The notes under the pieces were generated by a model, which saw nothing but the letters and a program-made list of their open reading frames with translations, did no database searches and was not told where the DNA came from. This document shows positions 20,878-31,454 of a stretch of 64,000 nucleotides of DNA, piece after piece; position 1 is the stretch's first letter, and each line of letters opens with the position of its first letter. A program made the position numbers and the translations under genes. The stretch comes from Macrolepiota albuminosa (lineage: Eukaryota > Basidiomycota > Agaricomycetes > Agaricales > Agaricaceae), in contig JAMWFC010000049.1 of assembly GCA_027475525.1 (NCBI GenBank), positions 683,297 through 747,296 on the forward strand. The letters run 5' to 3'.

Positions 20878-22929
20878 TCGGAGATAAAATGGTCTTTCTC
20901 ACTGCAGAGTATGCAAACGCCCTCCCTTCTTCATCGTTCCTGCACATCCTTTGGAACCTCGATCCAGAGTTGTTCCTTTTTCTGGAGCCAGTTGGCCCGG
21001 AGGGCCTCCTCATCCCGTTTGTCAGCAAAGTCGGGATATTCGGGGTTTTCTGGAGGTTCCTTGGGGCTTGGCACATTGCCTGGGTCGTTGGCGGCCACAG
21101 TGGCGTTGAGTTGGGCCTGGGGGCGGGCGCCGCTACCGGGGTTAGTATGGGGTTGGCCACGACTCACCGGGGGTCGGCCACCAGGGAACGTGGGGGGACT
21201 GGGGTTTTGAATTTGGAGATTGGGGGTTTCGCTGGAGGGCCATGGGGGTCCCCCCCTAGGGTTCCAGGGGGCTCAGGAGTTTGAATACTTGCTGCGGTCT
21301 TCCCAGTAGCGTTAGTTGATCTGCATGACGAGGGCCTTATATCTGTCGTAGGAGGGTTGTTTTGGGGCAAGTCGGAGGACGTCCTTGATTCGTTGTGGCA
21401 GTGCATGGTGGAGGGCGTACTGGAGGGTGCTGTAATTCCAACTTGTCTCGTAAGCCTCCTTCTCAAAATATACGATGAAGGTGGTGAAGCGTTCTTCAGA
21501 GCACATCCGGAGGTTGAAGAGATTGTCCTCGGCCTCAGCCACAGTGTCGTAGATCCTGAACTTCCCAGAGAACTCATCGATGAAGGCTTGCCAGCGAGAG
21601 AGTGCCGGTGATGACGCCCAAAGTCTGGTCAGTAACAAATATAGTAATAGTGTTACCGTACCAAAAGCTTGCGTTGGGCGCGCTATAAGTGATGAGGGGA
21701 GTCCTGGGCAGGTCTCAGAGAATGCGCCTATGGAAATAAAAGTAAAGTCGGATGAGGGTCGGCAGATGTCAAGCGCTAAAGTAAAGTGCCTATGAAAGAA
21801 GCGGTAAGTGCGCACGGCAATGTCAGTGGCAAGAATGTGGTAAGCTTAGTGAGGTATAAGTGTTGTTAATGCCTGCCGTAGCTGCAAGGCGTGAATAGGT
21901 CGAAGACTAGCGATAGTCTGCAATTGCCGATGAGTTCAACGTTGCCGATCGTAAATGAGGTCTTGAGCGTAAGGGAGACTGAAGTGAGGGGAGCAGGAAA
22001 CTCTGTTCTCTGGTTCAATGGGTATGTACAAGTTGGTAAGTACTTTTTATACTACAAGGAGTTCACCGTCACCAGTGACTAACCATTGCCAAAGTGCGGT
22101 CAACTAGAAAATTTCATAGGGGTAGCTCCAACGGTTTCAGATCCCTACTGTCCATTCAAGACCCTTAGCGACGCCAGGCGGCAGATTGCGAAGCTAAACC
22201 ATCAATCCATCACCCTTCTGTCTGTCCAAATGCTTAGCAATGTCAGGCGCCAAATCGAGGCGCTAAGCAATGTCAGATGCCAAGGTCAAATGCCAAGCTG
22301 TCCGTCAGTTTTTGATAGATCATCAGGCTTCTCCCTAAGTGCTGTCGTCAGTGACTGATGCCATCTGTCAGTTGTCATTCTGTCTGCCGTCGGCACTATC
22401 ACTGATTGGATCTGCTTCTTGCCATGTGTGGCCGTCAAATATTGCCAAAATTGATTAGTTAGCACACGCTAAGATATCCTGAGCCTGTGCTGTGTTGCCG
22501 TAGCCTGCCATTGATGTGCTGATCCTGTATGGGGTCCTATCACCGGGTTGTTGGGGTCAAACTGGATGAGGGCCATGTAGTGGTCAAAGGCGATCCCCTG
22601 GAGGTACGAGGCGGCAAAGGCCACCCAGGAGCTGTCAACCTGAAAAGTGAGTGGCTTTGCCTCAAACGTGTTAAGACATTGGGTGAGGAATGTACGCCAT
22701 TTTTGAGGGTCCTGGCCCGTAAATGCATCAGGCTTTTGAATGTCCAGACGTTCTTTGTGGGCGTTGTCCGCTCCAGGAGCATTGCAGGGAGGGGGGCCGG
22801 CATTGTAGTAGTAGTAATAATGGTTACCCCCCCCCTCCTTGTGGAGGAAAGGCACCGGGGGCAGGACCCCACCCGCCTGGAGGGCCTCCTCCAGGTGGTT
22901 CACCTGGGGTCCACGTTCAGGGGGCCAGA
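20784..22929 (-). pseudogene. GyB gag of C1 (5'-truncated, interrupted by S2)
   Basis: The 3' half of gag reads from 22929 down to 21609 and below. It includes NHYYYYYNAG (a GTA/TAC microsatellite), LDIQKPDAFTGQDPQKWRTF and the capsid-type Gag domain with YLQGIAFDHYMALIQFD. It continues after the S2 insertion with LARWQAFIDEFSGKF and AEDNLFNLRMC. The knuckle CILCSEKDHFISEC is at 20870-20920. There are stops before the knuckle. The N-terminal part and leader are missing beyond 22929. Confidence 0.72.
21609..22542 (-). mobile_element. S element copy 2
   Basis: This is a reverse-oriented 934-bp copy, displayed TGATGACGCCC...GGGTCCTATCA, flanked by a perfect CCGG 4-bp duplication (21605-21608, 22543-22546). 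Gag coding resumes exactly on both sides. The repeated TTAGCG-type motifs are present as in copy 1. Confidence 0.85.
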
Positions 22930-22986
22930 ACTAGAGTGAATACAAGATGTTGTCTTATATAATACTCTACTGGATACTTATAGCGT
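22930..22986 (-). repeat. GyA LTR fragment, left part
   Basis: ACAAGATGTTGTCTTATATA and the following bases match the right half of element A's LTR. It is interrupted after TAGCGT by R copy 1. The continuation, ending CTCTGTTACA, is at 35081-35121. Confidence 0.7.
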
Positions 22987-23793
22987 TGATAGGCTTCTAC
23001 TCAGACTGAGCGCATCAAGGGACATTATAGGCCAACTGACACTTGATGTACTGAGGACTCTAGCGACCAGTTTGGAATATAGAGCAGCCCTAGCTCTGGC
23101 ACTCTACTACAGGACTTATCCATTTACCCTAATTGCCAACCACCAGGCCTTCAGCACACTCCATTCACCTATTCCAAGGACGAAGAAGACTCAGAATATA
23201 TAGCACTAACATGATGGTGGGAGGGGACTCTAACCAAACCCCAATCACTTTCAAAAGGAGCCAGCAGCAGGCACTGCTATTTGACAAGGCACTTCAATCA
23301 GAAGTCTAAAAGGATCAATGATGGCGGCACAGGATATACTTAAATCCAACATCTGGACCTGTCAGGAACTGGTACAATAAGTAGCGCTGATATTAGCGCT
23401 CATGGCATCTGTCGAGGATTTTCTGACCATACCCCAGAACAGCCTGGCCAATTGGAGTTGTAGTAAAAGTGAGCAGACTTATATAATTCTAAGTCAATAT
23501 AGAGTCACGCCCATGAGGAGAGGTGCTAGGAGGTAGCGCCACAGATGGACTTTTATCTTGGCAAACATGGTAGTGCATAGTATATAAAATAGCTACTTGA
23601 CATGTATATAACAATGAATCATAACCTCTTGAGCACCCAGTTACACTTAGCATTCAAATCATGCTAGCTTTCTCTGACTTCATCACTAAGTCAGGCGCTT
23701 GCCTTGTCTATCTTGTCTTCATTGTTTACGGTGCCACCTACAGGCACAATATGCTGCGCTACTCACCTTTTCTTCTATATCTTTGTTTAAGCT
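22987..23793 (+). mobile_element. R element copy 1, left part
   Basis: Starts TGATAGGCTTCTACTC and is homologous to R copy 2 at 58024. A TATA-like GTATATAAAATAG lies near 23580, with GTATATAAC close behind it. E2 is inserted into it at 23794; the rest is at 34895-35080. The outer flanks are GCGT and GCAT, a 4-bp duplication with one transition. Confidence 0.75.
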
Positions 23794-24608
23794 TGTCAGG
23801 TTCCGCTGAGTCGGGGGCTTTCCGGGAAAGCAATTGCCCTTACAATGTGAACTTGACCCATGGATACTCGGGTGTCTGGAACTCCGGGGCTAGGACTCCG
23901 GGGTTCAAGACATGGACAGGGGAATCCTGGGAGAGGGGACTTAGTCTGGGGGTTTTTGGGTGGTGGGTAACTGGGGAGTTCGGGTGGGGGTCGAGTCGTG
24001 AACTGGAGGTTCTAAGACGAGACCAAGTTAGTAAGTTAAAGTCGCGAAGTGGGAGTTCGGGTGGGGGTCGAGTCGTGAACTGGAGGTTCTAAGACGAGAC
24101 CAAGTTAGTAAGTTAAAGTCGCGAAGTGCGTACCAGTCTCAGAGCACGCGATTATCCAAGTGTGCCAGTCAAGCGTGCCAGTCAATGCGTACCAGTCAAA
24201 TAGAGGGCACGCAACAATCCAAGTAATGCAATGTAATATCAAGACTGGCAAATACAACAGGGAACTACGCTATAAGTACTACGGGACTGGGTCTCGGGGT
24301 TCTGGGGTGTCTGGGGTGGGTTCCGGGAGTCATTGAGTAGCGGGTAGGGACTGTATACCTGGATCGCGCGTGTGGGGCACGCAATCAATTGGCGTGGAGG
24401 GGGTTGTGATGCGTGATGCGTGATGGCTGGGAGCGAGTTGCATGATCCGATCGTTGATCGGGGCTGGTGGTGGCTGATGGCGGTCCTTGATGCGCATGAT
24501 GGCGGTGTCAGCGGTCGTGATGGCGGAGTGTGCCCTGTGGGGTCAGAGGGAGGGTCCCGAATGGTGTTCTGGGGGTGTCCGTGGGCCCGGAGGGGAGGGG
24601 TCGTGACA
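23794..24608 (-). repeat. GyB 3' LTR of E2
   Basis: Displayed TGTCAGGTTCCGC...GGTCGTGACA; 815 bp including the 77-bp duplication at 23974-24127. Confidence 0.93.
23974..24127. repeat. 77-bp exact tandem duplication 6
   Basis: Units 23974-24050 and 24051-24127 are identical, inside the 3' LTR of E2. The partner 5' LTR of the same element has one copy. Confidence 0.95.
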
Positions 24609-24621
24609 TCACCCCCCTCTC
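24609..24621 (-). other. Polypurine tract of E2
   Basis: In sense it reads GAGAGGGGGGTGA immediately before the 3' LTR. Confidence 0.75.
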
Positions 24622-24736
24622 AGCGCCGAGACCCTCCGAGGCGCGCATAGCTGGTGGTTCGGACCAGGGTTCAACCATGGGATCCAGCACCTGACCTGCC
24701 ACGTATCGAAAAAAAATTTTACCGTCAAGTTCAAAC

Positions 24737-26496
24737 ATGTCGCGTGCGCCAACCCATTCCCCGACGCCCCCGCAAACCAATGAGGTTGCGCCCCTCATGG
24801 CCTGGGAAGCCCGGGATGCGCGGTACCGAGCCCGCCAAGACCGGGAGCGCATGGCGGCGCTCGTGCGACAACGTGAGTGGTTCCCGTGCCGCTCGCTTGT
24901 CGCTACTGACCTTCCTTTTTCAGAACAACACAACACCACTGCCCTGGAGGCGGGTCCCAGCTGGCTCCCGAAGTCTGTTCCCGGGGCGGGTTCCAGTCGC
25001 CCTGCGCCGACTTTCACGCGCATGACTGTCCATCCTCCCCGTCCGCAGCCCCCTCCCCACCCTAGGTTGCCCGCTCCTCGATTCCACCGCTCTGGGATGG
25101 CGGTAGGGACGGTTACGGTGGTCCCGGACGACCGGCACGTCGCGTGGGCGGACGCATCGCAGGAGGTGTTTGAGGAGGCACTGGAGAGGCCCCGGGGGTT
25201 GCCCGTGCACAACTGGTGTGTGAGCAATGGGCCGGTGAGTGGGTTCTTACCTCGGGTTTCCTGGCTAACTCCGGCATCACAGTGTCTGCATTGTGCCCGC
25301 CGGGTGGTACCATGCGAGTTCGAGGTTCCGGTTCCTTCGTCCCGCCAAGACACGTCGGTATGTGAGGCGTGCCGCCTCAACCACGAGCGGTGCTCTGTCT
25401 CGGCGTTGTGGAGGGCACGCTATGTCGCGCAGGAGCAGGGGTGGCCGCTGGAGGGGATCACCCGGAGGATGGGGGTCGAGGAGCGGGACTGGGTGGTGGA
25501 GCCGGTGGACGAGGAGGTGGAGCTGGAGGGGGAGGTGCCCGCGGCGCCCGTGCAGTCATCCAGCGGGGGGTCGGGAGGTCAGGGGGTCAGGGCCGGCCTG
25601 TGGTCCTCATTACTCGTCGGGTGACCCGGGCTGGGACTGGGAGTCACGAGGGTCGAGGGGGGCGCCTTGACAAAGGGAAGAGGTGGGCGTCACCCAGTCC
25701 CTTACCGGGTCCATCCAAGAGGGCGCGCCTGCCCGTGGAGACCCCGTCCCCGGCTCCCCAGTCCCTGCCCCCGGCTTCCCCAGTGCGCCTCTCCCCAGTG
25801 ATATTTTCCCCATTGTTGGGACGACCGCTGGACGTCGGAGTGGGGGCTCTGCAGGAGCGCCTCGAGCAGGCTGACCGGGAGCGGGAGAAGCGAGAGGAGG
25901 CGGCGAGGGAGGAGGCGGCAATCTGGAGGGGGCTGGAGGAGGACCGTGAGACCGCCCTCCGGGAGCTGGAGGAGGCGAGGGTAGCCCGGGGAGGAGCCGA
26001 GGCCCAGCTGGACGCTATGAGGGCCAGGCTGGAGCAGGGGGTGGGGATCCTGGCGCAAGGTCCCTCGAGTCCAGAGTTGGTTGAGGCCCTGCGCCGGGAC
26101 GTGGTCATCGGGCGCATGGCCTCCCTGAGTGAGTGCCCTTCTTCTCTTGCGGTCGGGTTGATACTGATATCTTCAGGCTGGGCTCGGGAGCATCGCTTGC
26201 TCCTAGACGGGGCTGCCGCGGCGTTCGCGTCCCTGCAAGAGGGGCTACGGTCAGAGGCGGGGAACCCCGGGGTGGAGCGGGGTCTGGACTTGTTGGGGAG
26301 GCTGGTGGTGGTGCATCGTTGGAGAAACGTCCTGGCCCCGGGGTCGTGATTTGAGCAGGTCCTGGACGAGGGCAAGCAGCTCCTGTCTTGGGACCAGCTG
26401 GCCGAGGAGGTGTGGCGGGAATACGGTCCGGAGGAGTTGGGGGAGGATTTCCGGGGTTGGCCAAGGGGGAGGTCTGGCGAGGGGAGTTCCGGCTAG
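24737..26496 (+). pseudogene. GyB antisense accessory gene aORF, copy in E2
   Basis: This gene runs opposite to pol, starting 128 bp from the 3' LTR. Three GT-AG introns are visible at 24873-24923 (51 nt), 25235-25282 (48) and 26129-26176 (48), each a multiple of three. The protein starts MSRAPTHSPTPPQTNEVAPL. It then has a conserved AVGTVTVVPDDRHVAWADAS segment and a cysteine cluster CLHCARRVVPC plus CEACRLNHERC, which resembles zinc-binding clusters. A basic SKRARLP patch, an Ala/Glu/Arg coiled coil of about 65 residues and a C-terminal domain (REHRLLLDGAAAAF, EVWREYGPEELGEDFRGW) follow. A frameshift near 25600 and a TGG-to-TGA stop at 26347 inactivate it. A nuclear, nucleic-acid-binding role is only inferred. 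Confidence 0.68.
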
Positions 26497-26782
26497 GGGC
26501 AGCGTTTTTCGCGTTTTTCTTGTTATTCTTGTCCGCCCCGTTGTTTTGTTATCGTAACCTGTAGAGTAATGTACCTATAAAAATGTATATACTTGGTTCG
26601 CCGGAACAATTAAAACAAGGAATCGTAATGTGGCGAGAGAGTTGGAAGGTGACCTTGCCCCGACTCCGGGGCGCTACTTTGAGAAGAAGGTACTAAAAAG
26701 GGAGTAAGATCTAGAAAGCGAAAGCAGAAAGTATACATGGGAGTTGAATCTCTACTGAGCCCAGAGGCGGAGGTTACGCCCA
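26497..26782. other. Convergent 3' region between aORF and pol in E2
   Basis: Contains AT-rich ATAAAAATGTATATAC near 26577 and an AATTAAAA near 26609, possible poly(A) signals for aORF. No coding was seen. Confidence 0.35.
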
Positions 26783-27433
26783 CTACTGCCGTCTGTGAGT
26801 CCTGCGCCCGGGAAGGTCGTCTCCTGGGTGCCGTTGTTGGAAGTTCCGGAGTTTGTCGAGGGTGCCTTCGAGGTTTTGACGCGGTTCCCAGGTGTCGTCC
26901 TCCGGGCCGTATCCCTTCCACCATATGAGGAAGTGGGGTTGTCCACGAATGTTCTGGGAGTTGAGGATGTCTTCAACTTCGTAGTGGTACTCGTCCTCAA
27001 CTTCGACCGGGGGAGGGGGCTCGAGGCGTCGTTCGGGGAAAGGATCCGGGGGGTGTCGCTCCAGGAGGCGGACGTGGAATACCGGGTGCAGACCTTTTAG
27101 TCCCGGGGGAAGCTTGATCTTGTAGGCGTGGGATGAGACCTTCTTCAGTATTTTGAACGGGCCGAGGTGCTTGTGATCGAGTTTTGGGGAGGGCCGGCGG
27201 GTGCGGAGGTGTCATTGATCTAACCATACCTTTGTCCCGGGGGTCCAGTCGGGGGTGTCCTCCCGTTTCCGGTCGGCGTGTTTCATGTAGGCCCGGTTCG
27301 CGGTGTCGATCTCTTCTCGGAGAAACTCGTGAAGGGATTGGAGATCCTGGGCGACCTCATGGGCGGCGTGCGACAGGATGTTCCGGAGCGAGAGTGTCAG
27401 TTGAGGGTGGTATCCCTTGTTGGCAAAGAAGGG

Positions 27434-27587
27434 GGATACCCCGGTGGCAGAGTGCGGCGTGTTGTTGTAGGTGAACTTGGCCAGGGGGAGCTCGGCGCGC
27501 CAGTCGTCCTGGATACCCCGGTGGCAGAGTGCGGCGTGTTGTTGTAGGTGAACTTGGCCAGGGGGAGCTCGGCGCGCCAGTCGTCCT
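27434..27587. repeat. 77-bp exact tandem duplication 7
   Basis: Units 27434-27510 and 27511-27587 are identical. It breaks the integrase frame of E2 after NNTPHSATGV; C1 has this segment once. Confidence 0.95.
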
Positions 27588-28029
27588 GCAAGTAGTTGAC
27601 GTACAGTTGGAGGTACTGCTCGAGGGACTGGTTGACCCTTTTGGTTTGGCCGTCGGTTTCGGGGTGGTAGGCGGTAGAGAGGTTAGTCTTTACTTCAAGT
27701 GCCTTACACAGGGAAGTCCAAAACTTGGATACGAAGAGTGGGCCATGGTCGGAGACGATGTCGTCTGGGAGTCCGTGTTTGGTGAAGACGTGCTCGAGAA
27801 ACAGCCGGGCGAAATCCAGGGTGGTGTCCGTGGTGTGGCAGGGTAGGAAGATGTCCTGTTTGGTTAGCCTGCACACAACAATGAGAATGGCATCGAACCC
27901 TTCAGATTCCAGAAGTTTGACGATGTGATCCAGGGATATGGAGGACCAGGGGCGTCGTCCGACTGGCAGGGGTTTCAGGAGTCCGTATGGTCGGTGTTGG
28001 GGGACCTTGGCCCGGAGGCAGGGTTCACA

Positions 28030-28183
28030 TGATCGAATGTAGCGGGTCACGTCCTTCTTCAACCCTGGCCAAAAGTAAGTCCGGGAGATCAGCTGGAGAG
28101 TCTTACTGATCGAATGTAGCGGGTCACGTCCTTCTTCAACCCTGGCCAAAAGTAAGTCCGGGAGATCAGCTGGAGAGTCTTAC
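28030..28183. repeat. 77-bp exact tandem duplication 8
   Basis: Units 28030-28106 and 28107-28183 are identical. It lies in the integrase zinc region of E2. Confidence 0.95.
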
Positions 28184-29722
28184 ATATTCCAGGGTGTCCC
28201 CGGAGTTTGTGGTTGTGGTGTTGACGGAGGACGTCGTAGCAGAGTTAGGCGTGATTTGGGACGTAGATGCGGCCATCCCGGAGGAGGAGTTTTTCGTCAG
28301 GGGACAGGGAGAAGGCGGGGTCCCGGTCGGTCCCGTCGGGGGGGTTGCGGGGGTCGTGGTCGGTGAAGTACTTGTCCCAGGGGGCGCAGCGGATCTGGCT
28401 CAGGGTTCCTTCGTTGTTTAAGATCAGTATAGCATTCAGATGTTCAGGGGGGATCACCACACGATGATTGAACGCATTGCGTTCCACCTCGAACGACTTC
28501 TTGGGGTAGACGTCTGGTCGACGGGTGAGGGCATCGGGTTTAGCTCCAAGTCGTCCTGGGCGGTACTGGATCATGAAGTCATATTCCAAGAGGATCTCGG
28601 ACCACCGGGCCTGCTGTCGACTAAGTTGCTTGGTCGTGGTGAAGTACTGCAGGTTGTTGTGATCCGAGTAGACCTGAATCCGGTGCTGGGCTCCCTCAAG
28701 GTAGGCTCGCCATTGCTTGAAGGCTTCGACGATGGTGAGGAGCTCCTTGTCGTAGATGTCGTAGTTGAGCTCAGCGTTGATCATGGACCGGGTGTAGAAG
28801 GCAACTGGCCGGGGCTCCCCTCTGTCAGGTTCCATCTGCAAGAGAATCCCGGCGATGGCGTAGTCGGAGGCGTCGCATTCCAGGATAATCGGGAGGGTCG
28901 GGTCATAGTGCCGGAGTACGGGGGCGGTCGTGAAAGCCTCCTTGAGCAGGTTAAAGACACTCTGGCACTTACTGTCCCAGTTCCAGGCGACGTCCTTGCG
29001 CGTGAGCCGGTTGAGGGGTTTCGTGATACCAGAGTAGTTATCTATGAACCTCCGGTAGAAGTTAGCGAAACCCAAGAAAGATTGTACTTCCTTGACGTTC
29101 CGGGGTTGTGGCCAGTTGACGATGGCCTCGACCTTGTGGGGATCCATGCAAACGCCATTTGGGGATACGATGATGGCCACGATACTCAACCTCTTCCATG
29201 TGGAATGAACACTTCTCGGGCTTGGCGTGGAAGTTGTGCTCCCAGAGGCGTTCGAGGACTCGCCGGACATGTTTCTGGTGGTCCTTCGGTGAGTCGGAAT
29301 AAATGAGGATGTCGTCCAGGTAGACGATCACGAAGACGTCGCTCATGTCGTGGAAAATGTCATTCATGAAGTATTGGAACGTGGCGGGGGAGTTAGTCAT
29401 TCCAAAAGGCATCACAAGGTACTCAAACAGACCATACCGCGTGCGGAACGCGGTTTTCCACTCGTGTCCCGGGGCGATGCGGACGTTGTTGTAACCGGAG
29501 CGGAGGTCGATCTTCGTATAAACCTTGGCACTGCGGAGTCGATTGACCAGATCGCCAATGAGCGGGAGCGGGTAGCGGTTCTTCTTGGTGATCTTATTGA
29601 GTCCCCGGTAGTCGACGCAGAGTCGGAGCGAGCTGTCCTTCTTCTTGGCGAATAGAACCGGGGCTCTGACGGCGGAGGCGGAGGGTCGGATGAACCCCTT
29701 ACCGAGCATTTCGTCGAGGTAG

Positions 29723-29876
29723 TCCTTGAGGGCCCGGAGTTCGACCTCCGACATGTTGTATACCTTGCCGAAAGGGGGGGTGGCTCCTTCCTTGAGGTCT
29801 CCTTGAGGGCCCGGAGTTCGACCTCCGACATGTTGTATACCTTGCCGAAAGGGGGGGTGGCTCCTTCCTTGAGGTC
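29723..29876. repeat. 77-bp exact tandem duplication 9
   Basis: Units 29723-29799 and 29800-29876 are identical. It doubles the [15 protein letters not shown] segment at the start of RT in E2. Confidence 0.95.
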
Positions 29877-30620
29877 AATGGTGTGATCATAGGGCGGTGA
29901 GGGGGGATCTCCTTGGCGTCTCCTTCGGAGAAATATGTCAGCGAACTCGTGATACTCCGGGGGAACTACTTCTCGGAGGATTTGCTCCTCGGTTTTCTTT
30001 TCCGGAAATAGCGTCCCCTCGTAGTGTTCTTCCGGGAGAGAGGGCGAGGTGTGTAGCTGAAATGTGGGAAGTCCCATCCCTCATGAGGCGGGCGAAGGGG
30101 CGGCCCCAATGATCCTAATGTCGAGTGCGCTCGGATCGGTCGGGGTCACGGAAGCATTGGCCGGAGGGGTGTGACGCGTGTCTGAGACCGGCAGGGGTAG
30201 TTCGGCCCTTTGTACTTGTTCCAAGGAATGTTTGGGGGTCGATCGGAGGCCTTGCAGTCTCGGATGGGCGTGGGGGGCGCAGCAGTCGTCCCGGGGGTGT
30301 CAGGCGTCAGGTTGTTTCCTAGGGCCCGGAGGTGCACAGCGGTTGAGGGGTGGTCTTCGGGCCCCGGGAATGTCATGGTGAGCGTCCTCCAATTGATGTC
30401 GGGGTTCGTGTCGTGCAGCCAGGGTAGTCCCAGCACCATCGGAGTCGATTCGTGAAGTCGCGTGACCAGGAAGTCGATGGTGAACTTGTAGTCATTGTCC
30501 AGGGTCACGCGTTCTGAGTGAGACCTCTGGATGGGGCCGGAGGAGGAGGGGGTGCCATCGAGGCGTTGCAGGTGGAGGGGCTGGTCGAGGGAGTCGTGGG
30601 CGAGGTCGAGAGCGTCGCTG

Positions 30621-30774
30621 ATGAAAACTCCGGTGGCTCCGCTGTCGATGAGGGCCGATACTGGTCCTGGGGCGCCGTCCAGCCTGGCATTGATGACATG
30701 AAAACTCCGGTGGCTCCGCTGTCGATGAGGGCCGATACTGGTCCTGGGGCGCCGTCCAGCCTGGCATTGATGAC
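30621..30774. repeat. 77-bp exact tandem duplication 10
   Basis: Units 30621-30697 and 30698-30774 are identical and contain the second protease active site of E2, so that DSGA appears twice. Confidence 0.95.
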
Positions 30775-31360
30775 GAAGGATTGGGACGAGCGGGAGTTCG
30801 GGGGGTAGTGGGGCCCGTCCTTTGGGGTAGGGTTCAGAGAGTGGGGATGTTGAAGGGGAGTTGCTGGTCGTCGGGCGTCGGGTCCTGGGTCAGGCGAAGG
30901 GTGAGATGTCGCCAATCGATGCGGGGATTGGTGTCTCAGAGCCACGGAGCCCTAGGACCAGGGGTGTGGAAGGGTGGAGTTTGGTTATTAACATTCGGAG
31001 GGTGTGAGTCTGTCCGTTGGCGAAAGTAACGGGCATACGCACAAAGTGAGTGATGTCCCCCGCCGTAGAGGCATCTCCGTCGAAGAGGCAGAGCCGTACC
31101 GGGACCAGAGTCGCTGAGCGGGTTCCGGGGCGAAGGTAGACATGCTTCATCGATGAAGTTGTTGGTGGCGCCACTGTTGACGAGGGTGTCGAGGGGGGTT
31201 CCGGAGGGGGTGAGGCAGGTTTTGAGGAGGAGGGAGTGCGAGGAGTGGGAGGGTAGGTAGGCCGTGAGGGTGTCCTGTATGAGTGTCGTGGAGCAAAGAT
31301 GTGAGACCGGGGCAGAGAAGACGTCAGGGTCGATTCCGCGATTTAGGGCGTCTTCCGGGT

Positions 31361-31454
31361 CTAAATCGCCGGGTCGTTTTCCGAATACTCGTAGGTGGCG
31401 TCCTCCCCTTCGAAGGTCCAGGTGGCACGTCCCATGACCTGTCGTTTGGGGCAC
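31361..31454 (-). promoter_or_regulatory. Gag/Pro overlap requiring a -1 frame change
   Basis: The gag frame ends TTCGGAAAACGACCCGGCG then ATT TAG, while Pro is open one base upstream in frame. The same overlap exists in B and C1, with GAAAACGAC invariant. No canonical X XXY YYZ heptamer is visible. Confidence 0.45.

Larger units (their letters stand above)
11736..22929 (-). mobile_element. GyB element C1, 5'-truncated and nested
   Basis: From left to right it contains the 3' LTR, polypurine tract, opposite-strand aORF, chromodomain/integrase/RNase H/RT, protease and gag. It has been hit three times: an inverted solo GyB LTR (17604-18362) and two S elements (18405-19421 and 21609-22542). The 5' end of gag and the 5' LTR are missing; at about 22930 the sequence changes to a GyA LTR fragment. 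Stops and frameshifts occur throughout. Confidence 0.82.
26783..30080 (-). pseudogene. GyB pol of E2: RT, RNase H, integrase, chromodomain
   Basis: Read right to left, the pro-RT linker ([18 protein letters not shown]) is followed by RT with [36 protein letters not shown] and [10 protein letters not shown] near 29318. RNase H (about 28500-28990) has ECDASDYAIAGIL, IYDKELLTIVEAFKQWRAYL and KPDALTRRPD. Integrase has a zinc region ending CEPCLRAK near 28010 and a core with SLDHIVKLL, IVSDHGPLF and NQSLEQYLQLY, the DDE triad. A chromodomain at 26850-27003 ([28 protein letters not shown]) would steer integration to methylated histone H3. Stop at 26783. Breaks are 77-bp duplications at 27434, 28030 and 29723 and the frameshift after EEVEY. 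Confidence 0.85.
30081..31454 (-). pseudogene. GyB protease of E2, two retropepsin lobes
   Basis: The Pro frame opens just inside the end of gag (overlap 31361-31454, frame -1 relative to gag). Lobe 1 has its catalytic aspartate changed to asparagine (LVNSGATNNF, near 31176) and ends near VLGLRGS. Lobe 2 keeps LIDSGATGVF (near 30645) and ends MVLGLPWLHDTNPDINW. The linker TPDTPGTTAAPPTP leads toward RT. The 77-bp duplication at 30621 doubles the lobe 2 active site, and other small shifts disrupt the frame. Compared with C1 the lesion pattern is reversed: here lobe 2 is canonical and lobe 1 is not. Confidence 0.72.
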
